DNA from: CAXXHQ01 sp963665265
GTDB taxonomy: Bacteria; Planctomycetota; Planctomycetia; Pirellulales; Thermoguttaceae
Reading direction: 5' to 3'
Length of the DNA stretch: 64,000 bases
Assembly (NCBI GenBank): GCA_963665265.2
Contig: OY762224.2
Span: forward strand, 3,658,001-3,722,000
The notes under the pieces were generated by a model. The model made no database searches. It was not told the DNA's origin and was given only the letters and a program-made list of their open reading frames with translations. Position 1 is the first letter of the stretch. Each line of letters opens with the position of its first letter. The position numbers and the translations under genes were made by a program. Below, piece by piece: positions 24,854-33,650 of this stretch.

Positions 24854-26773
24854 ATGAACACACGAAAAGAACGAACCCTCATGCTCAAAATTAAACGACT
24901 CGCGCGGATCGTCGCCTTCATCGCCCTTAACTTGCCCCTGCCAGCTTTTGCGGCAGGATTTAATCAGTACTTCGGGTTTGGCGATAGCACGCTGGACAGC
25001 GGATATTTCCGCTACACGACGACAGGAACCGCTCCTCTCGATTCATTGATCGCAACCCAGGTCGCCGGCGGCGCCAACGGCGGTTTCGCCGGAAATGGAA
25101 CGATGGATTCCACCATTCTCGCCGGAAAGTTCGGGCTAACCGCCGATCCGGCGAGCGCGCCCGGCGGCGGAACCAATTACGCCAACGGCGGCTCCTATAC
25201 CGCAGTCAACGCCTTGCCGACTTCCGGAAACGTTTCCCTCGTCCAGCAGATTCAGAACTACCTCGCCTCGACTAACGGCGTCGCCAATCCCAACGCGATC
25301 TACGTCACTTCAAGCGGCAACAACGATCTTATCTTTGTCACGAACCAAGGATCCGTGTGGCGAGACGCGCATCCCGACTACCTAAGCCAGCAAGCCTCCG
25401 CCTTCGCCGCGGCGGTCGCCTCTTTACAATCGGCCGGCGCACGCAACATCCTCGTCCCCAATTTTTTCGCCTATGCCGTCCTCGCCGACTATGGCGGCGG
25501 CATCTCTGGCGCGAACGTCGACACCTACGGCCGCTCCACTTCCTACAGCGCCGATATCTGGGGCGACTTGAGCGCAGCCCATGTCCGCTACGTCCCCGCT
25601 GACCTCGACAGCGTCTTCAAGTTCGTCGTTAAGAATCCCGTCCTCTTCGGCTTCACCAGCTCGTCGGTCTTAGCGGCCAACGCCCCGGTTTATAGCGCGC
25701 CGTCACCCTACAACACCGCTCTCCTGGCCATCCTCACTCCCGAACAACAGAGAGACTATCTCTTCATCGACGGGAAACACTTGACCACCGCCGGCCAAAC
25801 CATCGAAGCCGATTACGAATACAGCCTGCTCGCCGCGCCAAGCCAAATCTCGCTCTTGGCCGAAAGCGTCATCCAAGGCGGCTGGAATCGTGCGGCAACT
25901 ATCCAAGGACAAATTGAAGCCTCCCAAAAACAACGCGGACCGCACGGCGTCAACCTCTGGACCGCCGCCGGCGCCTACAGTTCGAGAAACACGAACGCCC
26001 CCGGCTTCCCCAACGATTCCGGAGCGCCCTACGGCGGATCCGTCGGCATCGATTTCCAAACGACCGAAGGCGTTATCCTCGGCGCCGCATTTTCGACTGG
26101 AAGCCAACGCCAAGAATTTTCCACCGGCGGATTCTTCGACCAAACCGACGAGGCCCCGAGCCTCTACGCCGCCTACGCCGGCGAAACCTATTGGTCCGAC
26201 GCCGTCCTGACCTACGATTTCTTCCAAGACCAAGTCTCGCGCCCCGTCCCGTTGGGCATCTACACCGACCAAAACCACGCCGACGCTTCCGGCGAGTCGC
26301 TCTCGCTCGCCCTGCGCGGCGGAACCAACATGAACCTGAGCGATCGTATCATCACCGGACCCGTCGTCGGACTCCACCTGCAGCAGGCCTACGTCAACGG
26401 CTTCACCGAAACCGGCGCCTCGGGCGTCACCGCCTTGTCCTTCGCCGGTCAAACCCGCAATTCGCTCGTAAGCCAAATCGGTTGGCGCGCCTTGCTCGAC
26501 TTAGGCGGATTCCAACCGTTCGCCGAAATGAGTTGGAACCACGAGTTGGCCTCAAGGAATCGCTCGATAACGACTACGCTCACCTCGTCGGGCATCGCCC
26601 CGTCGTATACGATGGACGCCGCCCCGGTCGCCGCCGATTGGGCCGTCGCAACCCTCGGCGCCTACTACAAGCTGAGTCCCCAAGCGATGCTCCGCGGCTC
26701 GACGTCGACGATGTTCTGCAATCCGCGAACGATAACGACCGGCGGCGAATTAGGCCTCAACGTCGCGTTCTAA
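24854..26773 (+). CDS. GDSL esterase autotransporter (type Va), paralog 2
   Basis: 639 residues from the ATG at 24854; an ATG at 24881 gives a classic signal peptide (M-L-K-I-K-R, hydrophobic core, cleavage after A-F-A) and is equally possible. The catalytic Ser45 lies in G-F-G-D-S-T, and Asp306/His309 in D-G-K-H. The barrel half and the stretch A-A-P-S-Q-I-S-L-L are nearly identical to the upstream paralog, and both end G-G-E-L-G-x-N-V-A-F, while the passengers differ more. A tandem duplication with conserved export machinery and a diverging enzyme is the simplest reading. The stop is 13 bp from the convergent dehydrogenase, with no visible terminator between them. Confidence 0.9.
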   Translation: MNTRKERTLMLKIKRLARIVAFIALNLPLPAFAAGFNQYFGFGDSTLDSGYFRYTTTGTAPLDSLIATQVAGGANGGFAGNGTMDSTILAGKFGLTADPASAPGGGTNYANGGSYTAVNALPTSGNVSLVQQIQNYLASTNGVANPNAIYVTSSGNNDLIFVTNQGSVWRDAHPDYLSQQASAFAAAVASLQSAGARNILVPNFFAYAVLADYGGGISGANVDTYGRSTSYSADIWGDLSAAHVRYVPADLDSVFKFVVKNPVLFGFTSSSVLAANAPVYSAPSPYNTALLAILTPEQQRDYLFIDGKHLTTAGQTIEADYEYSLLAAPSQISLLAESVIQGGWNRAATIQGQIEASQKQRGPHGVNLWTAAGAYSSRNTNAPGFPNDSGAPYGGSVGIDFQTTEGVILGAAFSTGSQRQEFSTGGFFDQTDEAPSLYAAYAGETYWSDAVLTYDFFQDQVSRPVPLGIYTDQNHADASGESLSLALRGGTNMNLSDRIITGPVVGLHLQQAYVNGFTETGASGVTALSFAGQTRNSLVSQIGWRALLDLGGFQPFAEMSWNHELASRNRSITTTLTSSGIAPSYTMDAAPVAADWAVATLGAYYKLSPQAMLRGSTSTMFCNPRTITTGGELGLNVAF

Positions 26774-26786
26774 TTTTCTCGGCCTC

Positions 26787-27842
26787 CTACGCCTTAATCC
26801 GTTTGACGATTGCGTCGGTCAACTCGGTCGCGTTCAACTTTCCGCCTAGGTCTTGCGTTAAATTTCCGTCGATGAAGGCCTGTTCGACTGCCTTACGAAT
26901 GGCAACGGCGGCTTGATTCTCGCCGAGCCATTCCAACATCATGGCGGCGCTCAAAATCGCACCGGTCGGATTGGCGATGCCTTTCCCGGCAATGTCGGGC
27001 GCCGAGCCGTGCACCGGCTCGAACAACGGCGGGTATCGCCGCTCGGGATCGATGTTCGCCGACGGATTCAAGCCGACGCTTCCCGTGATTCCGCCGGTCA
27101 AATCGCTGAGGATGTCGCCGAACATATTCGAACCGACCATGACGTCGAACGACTCCGGCCGTTTGACCAAGTGCAACGTCGCCGCGTCGATGTGCAGCTT
27201 CTCGGTCTCGACGTCGGAGTATTCCGGCGCCAACTCGACCAGCAATCGGTCCCACAATCCATAGGCGTAGGGCTGCGCATTCGACTTCGTGATCATCGCC
27301 AGGCGGCGGGTGCGGGTTCTCGCCAGTTCAAACCCGAATCGCAAAATCCGTTCGACGCCGCGGCGCGTATGGACGCTCGTCTGAACGGCCGACTCGTCAG
27401 GCGTGCCGACGGCGAGCGATCCGCCGCAGTTCACGTATTCGCCTTCCGAGTTTTCGCGAACGACCAAAATATCGATCGGCTTGTCGGTCCGAAGCGGCCC
27501 TTGAACTCCGCGAAACGTCTTGGCCGGTCGAACGTTCGCATAGAGGGAAAATGCTTGACGAAGTTGAATCAGCGGCGCGACGGTAACGCTATCGGGCAAT
27601 CGCGCGGGCCAGCCGAGCGCGCCTAAGAAGATCGCGTCAAATCCCTTGAGGGTGTTCAAAAAATCTTCCGGAGCGACTCGATCGTGACGATCGTAGTAGG
27701 CGATTCCCCAATCGAAGCGCGTGCAGTCTAAATGAAATCCGCCGACGACCCGTTCGACGGCCTCGACCGTCTTCATGGCCGCGTCCAAAACTTCCGGTCC
27801 GATGCCGTCACCAGGATACAACGCAATCTTGTAGTTCTTCAC
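26787..27842 (-). CDS. D-malate / tartrate dehydrogenase-type decarboxylating oxidoreductase
   Basis: 351 residues from a GTG with GAGGAA about 10 nt upstream. It belongs to the isocitrate/isopropylmalate dehydrogenase family: G-D-G-I-G-P-E near residue 11, R-E-N-S-E-G-E-Y near 120, and N-M-F-G-D-I-L-S-D, the metal site, near 240. The segments F-D-W-G-I-A-Y-Y, F-D-A-I-F-L-G-A-L-G-W-P and H-G-S-A-P-D-I-A-G-K match the DmlA/TtuC (D-malate or tartrate) branch better than LeuB or Icd, so the substrate is probably a 2-hydroxyacid such as D-malate. Annotation as 3-isopropylmalate dehydrogenase is the main alternative. No leu genes are adjacent. Confidence 0.8.
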   Translation of the reverse strand: MKNYKIALYPGDGIGPEVLDAAMKTVEAVERVVGGFHLDCTRFDWGIAYYDRHDRVAPEDFLNTLKGFDAIFLGALGWPARLPDSVTVAPLIQLRQAFSLYANVRPAKTFRGVQGPLRTDKPIDILVVRENSEGEYVNCGGSLAVGTPDESAVQTSVHTRRGVERILRFGFELARTRTRRLAMITKSNAQPYAYGLWDRLLVELAPEYSDVETEKLHIDAATLHLVKRPESFDVMVGSNMFGDILSDLTGGITGSVGLNPSANIDPERRYPPLFEPVHGSAPDIAGKGIANPTGAILSAAMMLEWLGENQAAVAIRKAVEQAFIDGNLTQDLGGKLNATELTDAIVKRIKA

Positions 27843-27993
27843 TGTTTTTCAATTCCTCAAAGAAGCCTGATTCTCCGCCGACGAAACCTACTATTGTAGT
27901 AAAATAAGGGCCCCATATCAACTTTCCCGCCAGGAGGACCGTGCGTAGGGTGGGACAACCTCCCACGAACGGTTCTGCCGTAAATTTTTACGC

Positions 27994-28015
27994 TTTCGCG
28001 TATTTCGTGGTTAAA
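27994..28015 (+). repeat. Dispersed TTTCGCGTATTTCG repeat, copy 1
   Basis: TTTCGCGTATTTCGTGG followed by TTAAA. Inverted copies lie at 28625-28660 and a direct copy at 30535-30575. Confidence 0.6.
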
Positions 28016-28510
28016 CCTGTCGTTTCTGTATGCCAAAAATTTCCTCCCTTTGCGTCTCGGCGTCTCTTCGGCAAATCCATTGCGACCTCCTTCTCTTTCG
28101 CGTTTTCACCCTTTCCCTCTTTCGTGATCCTTGCGATCATTCGCGACCATTTCTTTTTTTGAAAACTTTTCTTTCTCGACGTTTGCGTCGCAGACGCAAG
28201 CAGGTATGCACCGCATGCCGTCCTCCAAAAGCGCATCAAGGTTGCGGCTCGAATACTTAGGTTGAGGAAATCGGAACGCAAAAAAGAATATGGACGCCTT
28301 TTTCAGCCGAAAAATTGAAATTTCTCGCATCGGCGGATCGCCGTAACTTTTTTGATCGCCAGGTTCCGTCTTGTTAATCTCGCCGATATACGGCGGCGCA
28401 GTGCGCCGCGCTCGTTACTAGGCAAAACCGGTAACTACGTAATCAACGCTTCGCATGTCTGCGCGACGATTCATAGGAGCATGTTAGCGAAACGCGCGGC
28501 ACATTTTCAA

Positions 28511-28540
28511 GGGAATAAGGATTAGGGCGTTGGGGGCAGG
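28511..28540 (+). repeat. Dispersed G-rich repeat, copy b (G-quadruplex-like)
   Basis: Four runs of three or more G; the last three (ATTAGGGCGTTGGGGGCAGG) match the core of copies at 17893, 30670 and 31843. Confidence 0.6.
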
Positions 28541-28624
28541 GACGCAAAGGTGCGTAGGGCGGGCCCGGCGGGGCGAGTTTCGGCGACATATTTAGCCGCA
28601 AAAGAACGCAAAGATCGCAAAAGA

Positions 28625-28660
28625 TTTTTAACCACGAAACACTCGAAATACGCGAAAAGG
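28625..28660 (-). repeat. Dispersed TTTCGCGTATTTCG repeat, copy 2
   Basis: Reverse complement carries CTTTTCGCGTATTTCGAG, then TTTCGTGGTTAAAAA. It is followed on the plus strand by CACGCGGAGGCGCGG, which matches the flank of copy 3. Confidence 0.6.
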
Positions 28661-28803
28661 TAATTTCACGCGGAGGCGCGGGGATCGCGGAGGTTTCTGT
28701 TTCAAATTGCTCATCGCAAATTTACGGGTGCAAAATGAGCCAGCAAATATCCGCCGCGTTCTTTTTCCTCTTTCGCAATACTTACATTCCTGTGCGCTTC
28801 TTT

Positions 28804-29205
28804 TCACTCTTTCCATAGACGCATCAAAACAGCTCCAGTCGCGAGTCCAATGATCGTCCCGAGCGCTGAAAGGAAGATCGGCCGTTCATGCACCGCGTAA
28901 GAAGCCCACATCAATCCGTATACCGCACCGAGCGTCCCGCCAGCGGAAGTCCAGAGCCAGGTCTTTTTCAATGCCCGATTCGGCAATGTACTCCAACAGA
29001 GACAGTAGGTCGCTAATCCGAAAGACGACGTAATCGGCAAGATGAAAAAGAGCAATAAGCCGCTTTTCAGGGGACTGAGAATTCTTGCCAGAAAAGCATG
29101 ATCGTCCGGCGACAATTCGATGAAACGATAAACGCCTATTCCAAGCGTCGGGCCGACGACGGCGACGATGAGCATATGCAATAGAAATCGTCGCCAACCC
29201 GACAT
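28804..29205 (-). CDS. Small four-helix membrane protein, unknown
   Basis: 133 residues with about four hydrophobic helices (near 8-28, 45-68, 85-103 and 112-130) and a short charged tail. AGGGA lies 6-7 nt before the ATG, which supports it as a real gene. I do not recognise the family. It lies downstream of another membrane protein on the same strand. Confidence 0.6.
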   Translation of the reverse strand: MSGWRRFLLHMLIVAVVGPTLGIGVYRFIELSPDDHAFLARILSPLKSGLLLFFILPITSSFGLATYCLCWSTLPNRALKKTWLWTSAGGTLGAVYGLMWASYAVHERPIFLSALGTIIGLATGAVLMRLWKE

Positions 29206-29297
29206 TGTTCATCCCTGCATGAAGACGATGTTACGGCAGCCTTGCTGCGTCAAAATTATCCAGCATTCGATTGCACCCCGTACTCTATATGATCCTA

Positions 29298-29356
29298 AAT
29301 CCTGACAATTCTGTAAATCCTGTTCAAAAAGATTTCGTATTCCTTCGTACCTTTGC
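29298..29356 (-). repeat. AACAGGATTTACAG-type dispersed repeat
   Basis: On the minus strand it reads TTTTTGAACAGGATTTACAG and continues AATTGTCAGGATT. This word is familiar as a short interspersed intergenic element in many environmental bacteria. The overlapping open frame (29209-29523) is created by the repeat and was not accepted. Confidence 0.5.
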
Positions 29357-29449
29357 GGACAAAAACCTTCACCGGCTATTTGCTCCGTAAATGCCAATCC
29401 AATCCGTTCCACCCCACCCACGTCTTTTTCTCCTCGCTCCATCGGTAGA

Positions 29450-30409
29450 TTAAATCTCCTTGCAATATCTCGCGCTTCCCTCCGCCTGTTTGCGTTCCCA
29501 TTCTTCGACCTCGCATTTCGCAATCTGCAACTCCCAGGCTTGTCGTCGTTGCCCGGAACAAAACATCCGATATATAAAAACGGCGTACCAGATCAATGTA
29601 AGGAGCGAGGCCCACAGTTCCGTCCACGGCAACGCGTTCACAATTGGGCGAAACATGAAAAAACCGCCGATCGCGGCTCCAATAAGCACAAACATATCTC
29701 GTTGCATTTTTTTATCTTTGTAACCGGGCCGCACCACGCAGCCTTTGGCGGGAATCGACTGACGAGCAACGCCCCACAACGCCAAAAAAGGAACGGGCAT
29801 ACAAAGCCACTTATAATTTTGCAAAGCCCAAGCGAATCCAACGCCCAGTAAAACCGTCAAAACGATCGTCGGAATAAATATCCGGTTGTAGTCGCTCCGT
29901 TTGTGAATGTATTCGCCTTCCTGAAGAGGTCGCTCTTCCGAACGCAGTTCGTAGGGAATCACCATTTTATGGCAATATAGTTCCCAACCTTCTTGCGTAC
30001 TCCCAGGCAAGACGGAATGAATCCATCGAGCGAGTCGATAACGATCTTCGGACGAGTAGCGGTCAAATCGAATAGTGACTTTCTGCATGCTCGAGTGAAG
30101 AATGACTTTCCCCGGGAGTCGCCACTTCGCGTCAACAATCTCGGCAAATCTAATCGTTTGGCTTTTAAAAACGCCTTGTCGACGGATTTCCTCGTCGGAG
30201 ACGCAGAGAGATTCTCTTAATGCGGCAAGTAACTCCGAGAAGCAAAAGCCCGCCCAGGCTCCCCAAAAGCCACCGTAAAACAGAGCGCCAATAATACTCC
30301 TCTCGGAAAGCATGAGCGAAGCGAACAAAACCGCCATGCCGACAAAAAACAACATCGCGATCCCAGCGACGTAACGTTCGGATTTCTTTGGTCGAAAAAT
30401 CTCTTCCAT
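29450..30409 (-). CDS. Membrane protein with PH-like domain, unknown
   Basis: 319 residues from the ATG at 30409, preceded by GAGGGG at about 7 nt; an upstream start at 30469 has no such site. A membrane hairpin (about 15-65) precedes a soluble beta-rich domain (about 70-150, E-E-I-R-R-Q-G-V-F-K-S-Q-T-I-R-F-A-E-I) that resembles bacterial PH-like folds reading out a membrane-proximal signal. Two further hydrophobic segments lie at about 185-220 and 245-285, followed by a charged tail. Function is unknown; the fold reading is tentative. Confidence 0.6.
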   Translation of the reverse strand: MEEIFRPKKSERYVAGIAMLFFVGMAVLFASLMLSERSIIGALFYGGFWGAWAGFCFSELLAALRESLCVSDEEIRRQGVFKSQTIRFAEIVDAKWRLPGKVILHSSMQKVTIRFDRYSSEDRYRLARWIHSVLPGSTQEGWELYCHKMVIPYELRSEERPLQEGEYIHKRSDYNRIFIPTIVLTVLLGVGFAWALQNYKWLCMPVPFLALWGVARQSIPAKGCVVRPGYKDKKMQRDMFVLIGAAIGGFFMFRPIVNALPWTELWASLLTLIWYAVFIYRMFCSGQRRQAWELQIAKCEVEEWERKQAEGSARYCKEI

Positions 30410-30534
30410 CTCGTCGCCCCTCAAGAATCCAATTGCAGAATCCGAAACCTTGATAATTCCTCGTCGCAATCCTTCGCCGAAAATCTAATTTTATCGCATC
30501 TCCGCGTTCTCCGCGACTCCTCGTGAAATTGCTC

Positions 30535-30575
30535 CTCTTTTCGCGTATTTCGTTTTTTTCGTAGTAAAAAGATTG
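30535..30575 (+). repeat. Dispersed TTTCGCGTATTTCG repeat, copy 3
   Basis: CTTTTCGCGTATTTCG followed by TTTTTTTCGTAGTAAAAAG. The 50 bp to its left (TCCGCG words and CGTGAAATT) also match the flank of copy 2 in inverse orientation. Confidence 0.6.
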
Positions 30576-30623
30576 TTGCTCTGTCGGCGTTTTCCGCGCG
30601 AGAATCCGCTGCGGAGAATATTT

Positions 30624-30657
30624 CTTGGTGGGACTCGCTCCGCTCGGCCCACCCTAC
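30624..30657 (-). repeat. Dispersed GTAGGGTGGG element, copy 2
   Basis: On the minus strand GTAGGGTGGGCCGAGCGGAG ending in TCCCACCAAG; same element as 20978-21010 with three to four substitutions. Confidence 0.7.
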
Positions 30658-30696
30658 GGAACTTTGGGTCTCTAGCCCCAACGCCTTATCCGTCTG

Positions 30697-30788
30697 CGAC
30701 CTCTTCGAGGTCGTTGTTTTTTGTGACGCTTCCGTTTCCCCGGGTTGCTGCGCACCCGGGGCTAATGGCCGGCATCCTTTCAGGATGC
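30697..30788. repeat. Three consecutive hairpins
   Basis: CGACCTC-ttc-GAGGTCG (30697-30713) followed by TTGTTTTTT; CCCCGGGT/ACCCGGGG (30738-30761); and GCATCCT-ttc-AGGATGC (30772-30788). All three stems are perfect. The first resembles a plus-strand terminator but no plus-strand gene ends here. The block looks like a composite dispersed element. Confidence 0.65.
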
Positions 30789-30864
30789 AAAGAGCGACAG
30801 GGACGAAGACGCGCTCCTCTTCGAGTCGCGGCTAAACGGGCGTCAGGCACTGGGCGTATGACGA

Positions 30865-31836
30865 CTAAAAGAGACGCTTTTGCGAGTCTTTGCCGAGCGG
30901 ATGCGCATTGAAGCCCGCGTCATGAAGTCGATCGACGAAGCTCTCCGGTCCATGCGTGCAATAGACGATCCGCGGCGCGACTCGCCCGACCGCCTCGATC
31001 AGTTCGTCGTAGTCGGCATGATCGGAAAGGGGGACCGCATGATCGACTTGGAAACGATACTTGGCGCTTTTATCGACCGCCCAGCCCGTCACGGCAATTC
31101 GCGTTTGCCGTCCGACATCATCCAGTCCGCCGGCGCCCGGAGGGGCGACGAGCGCCCAGCCCGACTCGACGCGCCCCTTGAAAAGCTCGTAGCGACCGAG
31201 ATCGACGCCGAATCGCGAATAGATTTGGCTGATTTCAAACGCTTTTCGATGCTGAACGACGGGAACGCCCGCCGAAGTGAAAATCTTGGTCACTTCCTGG
31301 GCCTTGCCCAAGGCGTAGGCGAGAACGATCGGCACGGAGCCTTCGGCAAGACATTGACTGATCAGTTCCAAGAGCTGTTCGATAACAAGGTTTCGCGGCG
31401 GGAGGCGATAGTCGGGCGTGCCGAACGTACTTTCGATGACGAGAATTTCGGCGTGCGGCAGTTCCGCCCGTTCGGCCGTGGCCGACTCGCTCAATTTGAA
31501 GTCGCCGGTGTAGAGCAGGCTTTGATCGCCGTCTTCGGCGAGGAGCATGGCCGAGCCGAGGCAATGTCCGGCGGGAAACGCGGTAAGCCGCAATCCGCCC
31601 CAATCGATCGGTCGGCGGTAGACCATGTCGAGCGTTCGGCGGGGCCCCAGTCGATGCCGGTAGAGCGCGGCGGTCTCGGCCGTGCATAAGGCGTATGCGT
31701 GCGGGGCGATGTGGTCGGTATGAGCATGCGAAATGAACGCCCTGGGCTGCCGACGATGAAAATCGAGCGCAAGGTCGGCCTTCGTCAGTTTCAGGCCATC
31801 GTCCCAATGAAACATCGGAGGGATAAAAGAGGGCAT
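30865..31836 (-). CDS. MBL-fold metallohydrolase, exonuclease-like
   Basis: 323 residues. Metallo-beta-lactamase motifs are complete: H-A-H-T-D-H near residue 37, G-H-C-L-G-S-A-M, T-G-D-F-K, and a late S-D-H-A-D-Y. E-S-T-F-G lies between them as in the beta-CASP/DNA-repair nuclease branch. It is best compared with the putative exonucleases of the MBL fold found beside ATP-dependent DNA ligases, but no ligase gene is seen here. Nuclease activity is inferred. A start at 31815 (M-F-H-W) is possible; neither start has a good Shine-Dalgarno. Confidence 0.8.
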   Translation of the reverse strand: MPSFIPPMFHWDDGLKLTKADLALDFHRRQPRAFISHAHTDHIAPHAYALCTAETAALYRHRLGPRRTLDMVYRRPIDWGGLRLTAFPAGHCLGSAMLLAEDGDQSLLYTGDFKLSESATAERAELPHAEILVIESTFGTPDYRLPPRNLVIEQLLELISQCLAEGSVPIVLAYALGKAQEVTKIFTSAGVPVVQHRKAFEISQIYSRFGVDLGRYELFKGRVESGWALVAPPGAGGLDDVGRQTRIAVTGWAVDKSAKYRFQVDHAVPLSDHADYDELIEAVGRVAPRIVYCTHGPESFVDRLHDAGFNAHPLGKDSQKRLF

Positions 31837-31842
31837 AGCGAA

Positions 31843-31878
31843 TAGGGCATAGGGCGTTGGGGATAGGGCAGGGGAGGG
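31843..31878 (+). repeat. Dispersed G-rich repeat, copy c (G-quadruplex-like)
   Basis: Six runs of three or four G separated by 1-4 bases. It lies in the 62-bp gap between fhs and the MBL gene, on the strand opposite to their transcripts. The core ATAGGGCGTTGGGG is shared with the copy at 28511. Confidence 0.7.
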
Positions 31879-31898
31879 CGCCCAAGCCGACCGTCGCT

Positions 31899-33590
31899 CT
31901 AAAACAGACCGACGATTTCGCCGTTTTCGTTGACGTCGATCATTTCGGCGGCGGGGACCTTGGGGAGGCCAGGCATCGTCATTATATCGCCGGTGAGGAC
32001 GACGACGAAGCCCGCCCCGGCCGAAACGGTCACATCGCGAAGCGGAACGTCGAAGTTTTTCGGCCGGCCGATCAAAAGCGGATCGGTCGAGAAAGAATAC
32101 TGGGTTTTGGCCATGCAGATCGGCAGATTGCCGTAGCCGGCCTCTTGCAGGGCGTGGAATTTATCGCGGAGTTTTTTGTCGGCCAACACGTCGGTGGCGC
32201 CGTAGATTTCGCGGCAGATGATGCCGACTTTTTGCCAGAGGGTGCAACTATCGGGATAAAGGAGCGTGAAGTCGGCTTTGGAGTTTTCGACGACTTCGAC
32301 GACGGCGCGGGCAAGCTCCTCGGCGCCTTGTCCTCCTTGGGCCCAATGATTGGCCGTGACGATTTTCACTGAGAGATAAGCGCACTTATCCTTGATGAAT
32401 TGGACTTCCTCTTCCGTATCGGTGGAGAAATGATTGATCGCGACGACGACCGGCACTCCGAAGCGGTGGATGTTTTCGATATGCTTTTTCAAGTTCTCGA
32501 CGCCTTTGTCGAGGGCGTCGACGTTGGGCTTCGAGAGTTCCTTGAGCGGAACGCCGCCGTGCATTTTTAGGGCGCGAACCGTGGCGACGATCACGGCCGC
32601 GTCGGGCTTGATTCCGGCCTTGCGGCATTTGATGTTAAAGAATTTTTCGGCGCCCAGGTCGGCTCCGAAGCCGGCCTCGGTGACGGTGTATTCGGATAAA
32701 CGCATCGACAACTTGGTGGCGATGACGCTATTGCAACCGTGCGCGATGTTGGCGAACGGTCCGCCGTGGATGAAGGCGGGATTGTTTTCGAGAGTTTGCA
32801 CCAAATTCGGCTTGAGCGCGTCTTTCAAAAGGGCGGCCATCGCGCCGTGGGCTTTGAGGTCGGCGGCGGTGACCGGCGTTTTATCGCGGGTGTAGGCGAC
32901 GACGATGCGGCCGAGACGCTCTTTCAACTCGGCAAGCGATTCGGAGAGGCAGAAGCAGGCCATGACTTCGGAAGCGACGGTAATATCGAATCCGCTTTCG
33001 TGCGGCATGCTGTTATTCGCGCCGCCGAGGCCGATGATGACGTCGCGGAGCGCTCGATCGTTCATATCGAGGACGCGTTTCCAAACGATGCGACGCGGAT
33101 CGATATGGAGCGCGTTTCCGTGGTGGAGATGGTTATCGACCAGCGCGGCGAGCAAATTGTGGGCGAGTCCGATGGCGTGGAAGTCGCCGGTAAAGTGAAG
33201 GTTGATATCCTCCATCGGAACGACTTGGGCCATTCCTCCGCCCGCGGCGCCCCCTTTCATGCCGAAGCAAGGTCCCAGGGACGGCTCGCGGAGGCAGACC
33301 GACGCGCGCCGGCCGATACGGTTGAGGCCGTCGCAAAGTCCGATGCTGGTCGTGGTCTTTCCTTCGCCGGCCGGGGTGGGCGTGACGGCGGTGACGAGAA
33401 CCAACTTGCCGGTCGGGGCTTGCTTCAAACGCTCGAAAAGGTCGAGCGAGATTTTCGCCTTCGACTTGCCGAAGCGTTCCAAGTCGGCGTCGGGAACCTG
33501 CAATCGCTCGGCGATTTTTTCGATGGGGAGCATTTTCGCGGCGCGCGCGAGTTCGATATCCGGAGGCAAACTTCGGGCGGAGTCGGTCAT
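31899..33590 (-). CDS. fhs: Formate-tetrahydrofolate ligase
   Basis: 563 residues, the normal length. It has the ATP-binding P-loop T-P-A-G-E-G-K-T-T-T-S near residue 72, then E-P-S-L-G-P-C-F-G-M-K-G-G-A-A-G-G-G and F-T-G-D-F-H-A-I, all hallmarks of this family. The enzyme makes 10-formyl-tetrahydrofolate from formate, ATP and THF. It lies 60 bp downstream of a corrinoid protein gene on the same strand, which ties it to one-carbon or methyl-group metabolism. Confidence 0.96.
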   Translation of the reverse strand: MTDSARSLPPDIELARAAKMLPIEKIAERLQVPDADLERFGKSKAKISLDLFERLKQAPTGKLVLVTAVTPTPAGEGKTTTSIGLCDGLNRIGRRASVCLREPSLGPCFGMKGGAAGGGMAQVVPMEDINLHFTGDFHAIGLAHNLLAALVDNHLHHGNALHIDPRRIVWKRVLDMNDRALRDVIIGLGGANNSMPHESGFDITVASEVMACFCLSESLAELKERLGRIVVAYTRDKTPVTAADLKAHGAMAALLKDALKPNLVQTLENNPAFIHGGPFANIAHGCNSVIATKLSMRLSEYTVTEAGFGADLGAEKFFNIKCRKAGIKPDAAVIVATVRALKMHGGVPLKELSKPNVDALDKGVENLKKHIENIHRFGVPVVVAINHFSTDTEEEVQFIKDKCAYLSVKIVTANHWAQGGQGAEELARAVVEVVENSKADFTLLYPDSCTLWQKVGIICREIYGATDVLADKKLRDKFHALQEAGYGNLPICMAKTQYSFSTDPLLIGRPKNFDVPLRDVTVSAGAGFVVVLTGDIMTMPGLPKVPAAEMIDVNENGEIVGLF

Positions 33591-33650
33591 GATGTGAAGA
33601 AAAGTTCTTTGACGTTGTTGCGATGCGAAGTGGAACGTAAATCAATGCGT

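Larger units (their letters stand above)
27843..28803. other. Repeat-rich non-coding region
   Basis: About 960 bp with no gene I can support. The T-rich half (27990-28290) and the A-rich half (28590-28790) hold related low-complexity words on opposite strands (CGCGTATTTCGTGG / CCACGAAACACTCG). There is also a GTAGGGTGGGA-like start at 27944 and a G-rich repeat at 28511. These are dispersed elements also seen at 30480-30790. Confidence 0.6.
30410..30864. other. Repeat cluster between the PH-like membrane protein and the MBL-fold gene
   Basis: 455 bp containing, in order, a TTTCGCGTATTTCG repeat, an inverted GTAGGGTGGG element, a degenerate G-rich repeat (30670-30690, C-rich on this strand) and a run of three hairpins. 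No gene supported. Confidence 0.65.

Noticed and set aside
29209..29523. 104-codon minus-strand open frame
   Set aside because: Built largely from a dispersed AACAGGATTTACAG repeat and overlapping the end of the upstream gene.
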